Source: BS750m-G57 sp964607575
GTDB taxonomy: Bacteria; Planctomycetota; Phycisphaerae; SM23-33
Length of the DNA: 8,717 nt
Direction of reading: 5' to 3'
Assembly (NCBI GenBank): GCA_964607575.1
Contig: CAZSLS010000255.1
Span: forward strand, 1 to 8,717
The notes beneath the pieces were generated by a model that saw only the letters and a program-made list of their open reading frames with translations, was not told the DNA's origin and did not search any database. Below, piece by piece: positions 1 through 4,579 of this stretch. Position 1 is the stretch's first letter. Each line of letters begins with the position of its first letter. The position numbers were made by a program, and so were the translations under genes.

Positions 1-3
1 CGG

Positions 4-33
4 TTGACATCGACGGGCGCGGCGCGGGATACT
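4..33 (+). promoter_or_regulatory. Candidate sigma70-type promoter for the hydrolase gene
   Basis: A perfect TTGACA lies at 4-9, followed by an 18-nt spacer and GATACT (4 of 6 consensus matches) at 28-33. A transcript from here would start at about position 40, which is the first ATG of the hydrolase, so the mRNA would be leaderless or nearly so. No Shine-Dalgarno is visible before the ATGs at 40 or 49, which fits. The window edge hides upstream context, so this could be a chance match inside a preceding region. Confidence 0.3.
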
Positions 34-39
34 GATCGG

Positions 40-921
40 ATGACTAAAATGATTGTTGTTTTACTGGCGTTGGCCTTTTTTTCGGGGTGCGCTGGTGTCG
101 ACAGGGCGTTTTATCATCCCGATAGAAAGGTGTACGGCACGCCGGCGCGGGATGGCTTGCGGTATGAGGAGGTTCGTTTTCCCAGTGCAGACGGTACGAT
201 GTTGTCGGGGTGGTTTATCCCCGCCACGACGCCGGCGCTCGGGACGGTTATTCATTTTCACGGGAACGCCCAGAATATGACGTCGCACTACTCTTTCGTC
301 TCCTGGCTTCCGCGGAATGGATTCAATCTGTTCGTCTTTGACTATCGCGGTTACGGGTCATCTGACGGGACGCCCACCAGGGAGGGTGTTTACCAGGATT
401 CGGTGGCTGCGATCCGGTGCGTCAGGGCCCGCGGCGATATCGACCGGGATAAGATCATCGTGATGGGGCAGAGTCTTGGTGGGGCCAATGCGATTGCAGT
501 CGTTGGTAGGAATCGCTTCGACGGGATTGTCGGGGTCGTGATCGATTCGGCGTTCTCCTCGTACGAAGAGGTGGGTAAGAACCACGTTGGGTTGCTGCTC
601 AAGCCGCTGGCTGGATCGCTTCTCAGCAACGCATACAGTCCGATCGATTTCGTGGCTGAGATCAGCCCGATCCCTCTGATCATCATACACGGGACGGCGG
701 ATCGGGTAGTCCCTTACTATCACGGTAAACGCCTGCACGAGAAGGCGAAAGCCCCGAAGGAATTGTGGACCGTGAAGACCGGTCGCCACACAGAAGCCTT
801 CAGCCGATACCGCCGGGAAATGATCCCGCGTCTGCTCAAGCGTTTCCAGACATGGGTGGCGGCGAGAACTGTTCGTCAGACACGCCCGCCTGCGGCAGCG
901 ACAATAGAAAGTGGAAGGTGA
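40..921 (+). CDS. Lipoprotein alpha/beta hydrolase (BEM46/ABHD13-like, COG1073)
   Basis: A predicted serine hydrolase of the alpha/beta fold, 293 residues from the ATG at 40. The alternative ATG at 49 would shorten it by three residues. The reading frame is open to position 4, but the TTG there would put a charged stretch before the signal peptide, so I reject it. The N-terminus is a lipoprotein signal ending in FFSGC, with Cys17 as the likely lipidated residue followed by Ala-Gly. That suggests the outer membrane, facing the periplasm. Family marks are the oxyanion-type HFHGN (72-76), DYRGYGSSDG (101-110), the nucleophile elbow GQSLGG with Ser145, Asp221 in HGTADRVVP and His250 in TGRH. Together they make a complete Ser-Asp-His triad. 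The substrate cannot be told from sequence; esterase or peptidase activity on small acyl compounds is typical of the family. The next gene starts 4 nt after the stop, so the two are probably cotranscribed. The last 20 residues look like a disordered tail. Confidence 0.9.
   Translation: MTKMIVVLLALAFFSGCAGVDRAFYHPDRKVYGTPARDGLRYEEVRFPSADGTMLSGWFIPATTPALGTVIHFHGNAQNMTSHYSFVSWLPRNGFNLFVFDYRGYGSSDGTPTREGVYQDSVAAIRCVRARGDIDRDKIIVMGQSLGGANAIAVVGRNRFDGIVGVVIDSAFSSYEEVGKNHVGLLLKPLAGSLLSNAYSPIDFVAEISPIPLIIIHGTADRVVPYYHGKRLHEKAKAPKELWTVKTGRHTEAFSRYRREMIPRLLKRFQTWVAARTVRQTRPPAAATIESGR
913..918 (+). promoter_or_regulatory. Ribosome binding site of the CPKC redox gene
   Basis: GGAAGG ends 7 nt before the ATG at 926 and just precedes the stop codon of the hydrolase. 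It fixes the start at 926 rather than at the in-frame GTG at 911 and supports translational coupling with the upstream gene. Confidence 0.55.
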
Positions 922-925
922 AGCG

Positions 926-1159
926 ATGAAGAAGATTCAGATACTGGGAACAGGATGCCCCAAGTGTAAGAAACTGGCGGAAAATGCGGAAATGGCCGCC
1001 AAGGCACTTGCGATAGAATACACCATCGAGAAGGTCACCGACATCAACGAGATTATGGAATTCGGGGTTATGCTGACGCCGGCGCTGGTAATCGATGGCG
1101 AAGTGAAGGTCGTCGGCAAGGTCCCCGACCCCGAAGCGATAGAGGCGATGCTGGCGTGA
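926..1159 (+). CDS. Small CPKC thioredoxin-family protein (redox-active disulfide protein 2 type, TIGR00412)
   Basis: A 77-residue thioredoxin-fold protein, cytosolic by lack of any signal. The N-terminal strand KIQILGTG runs straight into the redox motif Cys11-Pro-Lys-Cys14. The typical family block VTDINEI (37-43) follows, then the cis-proline loop TPAL (51-54, Pro52) and a C-terminal helix after KVPDP. Length and motif order match the minimal glutaredoxin-like proteins of the TIGR00412 group, which in many anaerobes sit beside predicted permeases (COG0701) or arsenic and sulfur genes. No such permease is visible here. Its role is presumably dithiol-disulfide exchange with an unknown partner. 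The sulfide-assimilation operon lies about 1.1 kb downstream, so a reductant role there is possible, but the LysM gene and a separate promoter come between. I am sure of the fold and family, not of the partner. Confidence 0.9.
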   Translation: MKKIQILGTGCPKCKKLAENAEMAAKALAIEYTIEKVTDINEIMEFGVMLTPALVIDGEVKVVGKVPDPEAIEAMLA

Positions 1160-1217
1160 CCGGAACCTCGAGCCCCGACGGGCGACATAACGGGCCTCGG
1201 CGGCTTCTGAAATCAAT

Positions 1218-1246
1218 TTGCGTCGATGGCGCATCTGTGGGAGAAT
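1218..1246 (+). promoter_or_regulatory. Weak promoter candidate for the LysM gene
   Basis: TTGCGT at 1218-1223 and GAGAAT at 1241-1246 are separated by 17 nt, matching the sigma70 consensus at 3 of 6 and 4 of 6 positions. The candidate lies about 70 nt before the LysM start. It overlaps the left arm of the inverted repeat at 1224-1272. Such matches occur by chance, so confidence is low. Confidence 0.22.
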
Positions 1247-1272
1247 CCCCGATGGAACGGGATGCGCCATCG
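1224..1272. repeat. 12-bp perfect inverted repeat with 25-nt loop
   Basis: CGATGGCGCATC at 1224-1235 is the exact reverse complement of GATGCGCCATCG at 1261-1272. In RNA this would be a strong 12-bp stem with a 25-nt loop that could hold a small GGG/CCC helix. There is no T-run on the 3' side, so it is not a standard intrinsic terminator. It lies 65 nt after the stop of the redox gene and 44 nt before the LysM start. It could act as a terminator-like mRNA end, a 5'-leader element or a protein-binding site. Confidence 0.6.
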
Positions 1273-1316
1273 CCATCGGCGCCGAGTGACCACTGATCTT
1301 CAACGGTGCATGGAAT

Positions 1317-2099
1317 ATGACCAGGCTTACAACATTACTATTACTGATCGCGTTTGTGATCTCCGGTGCGGCGTTATCGGCGGAGGCCTCTGAGTACATT
1401 GTCAGACGGAACGACACTCTCTCGCATATTGCGCAGTCGCAGCTCGGCTCGTCAGCACGCTGGAAGGAAATCGCGACACTCAACAACATCAAGCCGCCGT
1501 ACAAGTTAAGCTTGGGGCAGCGATTGATATTGCCCGATGTCAGTTCGCCGGCGGGGCGGTCTGAGACTGTGGAGATCGAAATACTGCCCGTCGAGCCCCC
1601 GCAGATCGAACTGCCATCCAACGCGCCCGGCGCCGGTCTGGAACTACCGTCTCAACTCTGGGTATGCGTTCTTGTGGCGTTGATCGTGCTCTGGGCGTTC
1701 AGTGTTCTCTGCCTGCGGCTGGGGTGCTGGTTCTCCCTCGTCGAGACATCTTTCATGCGTTGTGCGTTTCTGTCGCTGGTGTCGGCGGCTGTTTTGATGC
1801 TGATTCTTGGTATTCTGGGTGGTTTTGGCTGGCTTGTGGTCAATCAGCATATGTCGCCGGTCGTCCTTCCTGTGGCGACGGTGATTCTTCTCCTGGCGTA
1901 TCTCGTAGTTTCAAACATTCTTACAAAACGCATTCTCGCGTGCAAATGGCGCAGCGTGTTCACGGTCAGCGTTATGTCCAGTGTCGTCGCGAATCTGCTG
2001 GCATGGGGATTCATGGTTATTCTGTTGATTACGTTACCGGGGCTAATGGCTACCGAAGTGCTGCGGGAATTTGTTACGGCCGTAATACACGCCCAGTAA
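1317..2099 (+). CDS. LysM-domain membrane protein with four predicted transmembrane helices
   Basis: A 260-residue protein. Residues 1-24 are a signal peptide, or a signal anchor, ending in SAEAS. Residues 26-73 form one complete LysM domain: it opens with EYIVRRNDTLSHIA, continues with a WKEIATLNNI helix and closes with LSLGQRLILP. LysM binds N-acetylglucosamine-containing glycans such as peptidoglycan. A Pro- and Glu-rich linker (about 75-112) follows, then hydrophobic segments near 113-133, 149-175, 180-202 and 216-241. The likely topology puts LysM in the periplasm next to the wall and the rest in the inner membrane. I recognise no catalytic domain, and the membrane part matches no family I can name. 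The start has no clear Shine-Dalgarno but is the only one that yields a clean signal peptide. It might be a wall-anchored membrane scaffold. The neighbouring genes do not clarify its job. Confidence 0.85.
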   Translation: MTRLTTLLLLIAFVISGAALSAEASEYIVRRNDTLSHIAQSQLGSSARWKEIATLNNIKPPYKLSLGQRLILPDVSSPAGRSETVEIEILPVEPPQIELPSNAPGAGLELPSQLWVCVLVALIVLWAFSVLCLRLGCWFSLVETSFMRCAFLSLVSAAVLMLILGILGGFGWLVVNQHMSPVVLPVATVILLLAYLVVSNILTKRILACKWRSVFTVSVMSSVVANLLAWGFMVILLITLPGLMATEVLREFVTAVIHAQ

Positions 2100-2128
2100 G
2101 AACCATACCGCCCGGACGCCGATGAAAT

Positions 2129-2201
2129 CCGCCGAATCGCAAAACAGGCTTGTCGCGGGCACTTCAGACGATACAATCTTTCCAAAGGCCCGATTCGGCG
2201 G
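2129..2201. repeat. 11-bp perfect inverted repeat bracketing a promoter
   Basis: CCGCCGAATCG at 2129-2139 is the exact reverse complement of CGATTCGGCGG at 2191-2201. The arms are 51 nt apart. The spacer holds the promoter-like pair TTGTCG and TACAAT, so the arms could be two operator half-sites placed either side of the promoter. They could also pair in a read-through transcript from the LysM gene. No T-run follows either arm on the + strand. Confidence 0.55.
2150..2177 (+). promoter_or_regulatory. Candidate promoter of the homocysteine operon
   Basis: TTGTCG at 2150-2155, a 16-nt spacer, and TACAAT (5 of 6 consensus matches) at 2172-2177. The predicted transcript start, near 2184, gives a leader of roughly 57 nt before the ATG at 2241. 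The right arm of the inverted repeat would fall just inside that leader, at about +8 to +18. I see no SAM-I, SAM-II or SAH riboswitch signature in this short leader. Confidence 0.4.
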
Positions 2202-2240
2202 CGCCGACCGGTGAGAAACTGAATCGCTGGAACAAATGCA

Positions 2241-3431
2241 ATGAAGACATACCAGGAAATAAACGATCGTATCGCCTCGGGCAAGGCGGTGGTCATGACC
2301 GCCGAGGAGATCATCGACTACGTTGACACCCAAGGCCTCGAAGCAGCGGCCGCCGAGGTCGACGTGGTAACCACCGCGACCTTCGGGCCGATGTGCTCGT
2401 CGGGATGCGTGCTGAACTTCGGGCACTCCAAGCCGAAGATACGCATGTCCGAGGCGTGGGTCGAAGACGTGCTGGTCTATACGGGGCTGGCGGCGGTCGA
2501 TGTCTATCTCGGCGCTACGCAGCTCCGCCACAACGATCCGGCCAACATGTATTACCCCGGCGAGTTCCGTTACGGCGGGGGGCACGTGATGGCCGACCTC
2601 GTCGCCGGAAAGCAACTGCAACTGTTCGCCCTGAGCTACGGTACCGACGAGTACCCGCTGCGAGAGATCAGAACGTATTTCACCATCGACGACCTCAACC
2701 AGGCGGTCATGGTGAACCCCCGCAACTGCTACCAGAACTACAACGTCGCGATCAACTGTTCGGACCGCACGCTGTGGACGTACATGGGCAAGCTCGAGGC
2801 GGACATCAAGAACGCCAACTACTGCTCGGCGGGTCAACTCTCCCCGCTGCTGAACGACCCGCTGTACGAGACCATTGGCGTGGGATCGAGCGTCTGGCTG
2901 GCCGGCGCACGCGGGCACGTCTACGCCGAAGGCACGCAGCATGCCGGCGGCGGCGGGCGCAACGAACACGACATACCGATGGGCGGGTCGGGCACGCTGG
3001 CGCTTACCGGCGACATGAAGCAGATGTTGCCCGAATTCGTCCGCGGCGTGAGCCTGATGGGATACGGAACTTCGCTCGGCGTGGGCGTGGGCGTACCGAT
3101 CCCGATCCTGAACGACGGCGTACTGAAGCGATGCTGCATCCGCGACGAGGAGATCCTCGCACCGATCACCGACTACAGCAGCGATTATCCCCAGGCCACC
3201 GGTAAAGTAATCGGGCATGTCAGCTACGGGCAGCTCAAGACCGGTCAAATCGACGTCGACGGTCGCCAAGTGCCCGTCGGGTCGCTGTCGTCGTACAGCA
3301 AGGCCCTCAAGATCGCCGAACTGCTGGCCGCCGAGATCCGATCCGGCGACTTCCTGCTGTCGCAGCCGTATTCCATGCTCCCCGCCGACACGAACATGAA
3401 GCCGCTCGAAGTCAGGGACAAAACCACATGA
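2241..3431 (+). CDS. Homocysteine biosynthesis protein, DUF39/HcyBio family (COG1900)
   Basis: A 396-residue soluble protein of the HcyBio family, whose Methanosarcina member (MA1821) works with an NIL ferredoxin to make homocysteine from aspartate semialdehyde and sulfide. The family pattern is clear: TTATFGPMCSSGCVLNFGH (44-62, Cys52 and Cys56), LGATQLRHNDP (90-100), YGGGHVMADLVAG (111-123), NPRNCYQNYNVA (159-170) with Cys163 at the place of the conserved, probably sulfur-carrying cysteine, NYCSAGQLSPLLNDP (193-207), and Gly-rich loops at 235-250. The C-terminus reads SYSKALKIAELL (351-362) and stops at 396, without the CBS-domain pair found in longer homologues such as MA1821. The start at 2241 has only a weak Shine-Dalgarno-like CTGGA upstream. 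The gene's end overlaps the ferredoxin gene by 4 nt (ATGA), so the two are translationally coupled. Family assignment is secure; activity in this organism is inferred from homology and gene order. Confidence 0.95.
   Translation: MKTYQEINDRIASGKAVVMTAEEIIDYVDTQGLEAAAAEVDVVTTATFGPMCSSGCVLNFGHSKPKIRMSEAWVEDVLVYTGLAAVDVYLGATQLRHNDPANMYYPGEFRYGGGHVMADLVAGKQLQLFALSYGTDEYPLREIRTYFTIDDLNQAVMVNPRNCYQNYNVAINCSDRTLWTYMGKLEADIKNANYCSAGQLSPLLNDPLYETIGVGSSVWLAGARGHVYAEGTQHAGGGGRNEHDIPMGGSGTLALTGDMKQMLPEFVRGVSLMGYGTSLGVGVGVPIPILNDGVLKRCCIRDEEILAPITDYSSDYPQATGKVIGHVSYGQLKTGQIDVDGRQVPVGSLSSYSKALKIAELLAAEIRSGDFLLSQPYSMLPADTNMKPLEVRDKTT
3414..3418 (+). promoter_or_regulatory. Ribosome binding site of the NIL-ferredoxin gene
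   Basis: AGGGA ends 9 nt before the ATG at 3428, inside the last codons of the DUF39 gene. It supports the start whose ATG overlaps the upstream TGA. Confidence 0.5.
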
Positions 3432-3847
3432 CCGACACCGTCACGAAAAAACTGATGCTCTTCTTCCCGAAGTGCGAATGCGAAAAACCCATTATCTACC
3501 ACCTGGTCAAGGACTACGATCTTGTAGTCAACGTATTTCGCGCCAAGGTGACCCCGGAAGAGGAGGGCTACCTCGTGCTCGACGTTACGGGCACCGAAGA
3601 GAATATCGATCGGGCAATGGAGTTCGTCAAGACGTTCAACGTATCGATCAACGAGACGGGGAAGGGCCTCACTTGGGACTCCGACGCCTGCACCGGGTGC
3701 GGGCACTGCGTGGTACACTGTCCGACGAACGCCCTGCACGTATCCGACCGGGCGACGATGGAGGTGGGCTTCGACGAAGAGAAATGCATCGAATGCCTCG
3801 CGTGCATCCGCGTCTGCCCCTACGACGTCTGTGTCTCGGCGTTCTGA
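3428..3847 (+). CDS. NIL-domain 2x[4Fe-4S] ferredoxin of homocysteine synthesis (MA1822-like)
   Basis: A 139-residue protein with two parts. Residues 7-78 form an NIL domain, a ferredoxin-like ligand-binding fold also found at the C-terminus of methionine ABC-transporter ATPases. Its signature stretch is KPIIYHLVKDYDLVVNV (20-36). Residues 85-134 hold two [4Fe-4S] motifs: CTGCGHCVVHCP (Cys88, 91, 94, 98) and CIECLACIRVCP (Cys120, 123, 126, 130). All eight ligands are present. In Methanosarcina the equivalent protein is needed with DUF39 for homocysteine formation from aspartate semialdehyde and sulfide, presumably as the electron donor for a reductive sulfur transfer. It overlaps the DUF39 gene by 4 nt and is followed 3 nt later by the COG2122 gene. 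Unusual here is a Cys-Glu-Cys (Cys16, Cys18) at the head of the NIL domain, where I do not expect cysteines, plus an extra Cys135 near the C-terminus. It is cytosolic. Confidence 0.95.
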   Translation: MTDTVTKKLMLFFPKCECEKPIIYHLVKDYDLVVNVFRAKVTPEEEGYLVLDVTGTEENIDRAMEFVKTFNVSINETGKGLTWDSDACTGCGHCVVHCPTNALHVSDRATMEVGFDEEKCIECLACIRVCPYDVCVSAF

Positions 3848-3850
3848 TGT

Positions 3851-4579
3851 ATGTCAGCGGGACATGAATATCGGCGCTTCGCACACAAGGGGGCGAACTT
3901 TCGGATTCTGTGCGAGCGATTTGACGCGATCACCGATGAAATCGTGCGCCTCAGGGGCGAGCTGGAAGAGTACATCGCCCGCCATGGCGAGTTTGCCTCG
4001 TCGCTGATGCCTGTCGAACTGCTCGACGATGCGCCCGAAATTGCCCGCCGGATGGCCGAAGCTGCAAAGAGAGTGGGCGTGGGACCTATGGCGGCCGTCG
4101 CGGGGACCGTAGCGCAGATGTCCGCCCTCGCCGCCGGCGACGCCGAAGCCATCGTAGAAAACGGGGGCGACGTCTTCCTCGCCGCCAAGCACGCGGTGAC
4201 CGTGGGCCTGTACGCTGGGCAGGGCCCGCTGAGCGATTCGCTGGCGCTGTCGGTACCGCCCCAGGCCATGCCGCTGGCGGCCTGCTCGTCTTCCGGCGTT
4301 ATGGGCCACTCGCTGAGCCTCGGCAAGTGCGACCTGGCGTGCGTGGTAAGCCGCAACGCATCGCTGGCCGACGCGGCGGCCACTCACGCGGCGAATCTCG
4401 TAAAAACCCCCGACGACATCGAAGCCGCACTCGAGCAAATCGTCGGGATCAACGGTGTTGACGGCGTGTTGCTGGTCCAGGGCGATCGAATAGGAGTCGC
4501 CGGCGACCTGCCACCCCTCGTCCGCAACCGCGACGCCGAACTAGGCCAAAAAGTAACCCGCGACCCGGACAGCGGTTAA
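3851..4579 (+). CDS. UPF0280/COG2122 ApbE-like protein linked to sulfide assimilation
   Basis: A 242-residue protein of the UPF0280 family, distantly related to the ApbE flavin-transferase fold. Diagnostic motifs are VGVGPMAAVAGTVAQ (75-89), VENGGDVFL (102-110), the serine/glycine run SSSGVMGHSLSLGKCD (146-161) and ADAAATHAANL (173-183). The family usually begins with a YRRF-type strand near the N-terminus, and YRRF at 7-10 fits the ATG at 3851. No Shine-Dalgarno is visible, but the start lies 3 nt after the ferredoxin stop, so reinitiation is likely. COG2122 genes co-occur with DUF39 and the NIL ferredoxin in anaerobes. Genetic work in Methanosarcina and Desulfovibrio ties the family to efficient sulfide assimilation into homocysteine. 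The exact reaction is unresolved, and flavin transfer is only suggested by the fold. The last 20 residues are polar and probably disordered. Its TAA overlaps the stop of the convergent downstream gene. Confidence 0.92.
   Translation: MSAGHEYRRFAHKGANFRILCERFDAITDEIVRLRGELEEYIARHGEFASSLMPVELLDDAPEIARRMAEAAKRVGVGPMAAVAGTVAQMSALAAGDAEAIVENGGDVFLAAKHAVTVGLYAGQGPLSDSLALSVPPQAMPLAACSSSGVMGHSLSLGKCDLACVVSRNASLADAAATHAANLVKTPDDIEAALEQIVGINGVDGVLLVQGDRIGVAGDLPPLVRNRDAELGQKVTRDPDSG

Noticed and set aside
836..1621. A 261-codon open frame on the - strand across the redox and LysM genes
   Set aside because: It spans two well-supported + strand genes and their gap and shows no domain.
2129..2201. Intrinsic terminator for the LysM gene
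   Set aside because: The arms are 51 nt apart and no T-run follows on the + strand, so a factor-independent terminator is unlikely.
2184..2240. Possible SAM or SAH riboswitch before the homocysteine operon
   Set aside because: The predicted leader is short and I found none of the conserved core segments of SAM-I, SAM-II or SAH riboswitches.
2236..2244. Minimal reading frame ATG CAA TGA overlapping the start of the DUF39 gene
   Set aside because: It could be a regulatory mini-frame, but a two-codon match is expected by chance and no ribosome binding site precedes it.
2043..3269. A long open frame of about 408 codons on the - strand opposite the DUF39 gene
   Set aside because: Its translation is low-complexity, rich in Val, Arg, His and Asp, with no motif, and it lies antisense to a gene with clear family motifs. 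High-GC genes often leave such open antisense frames.
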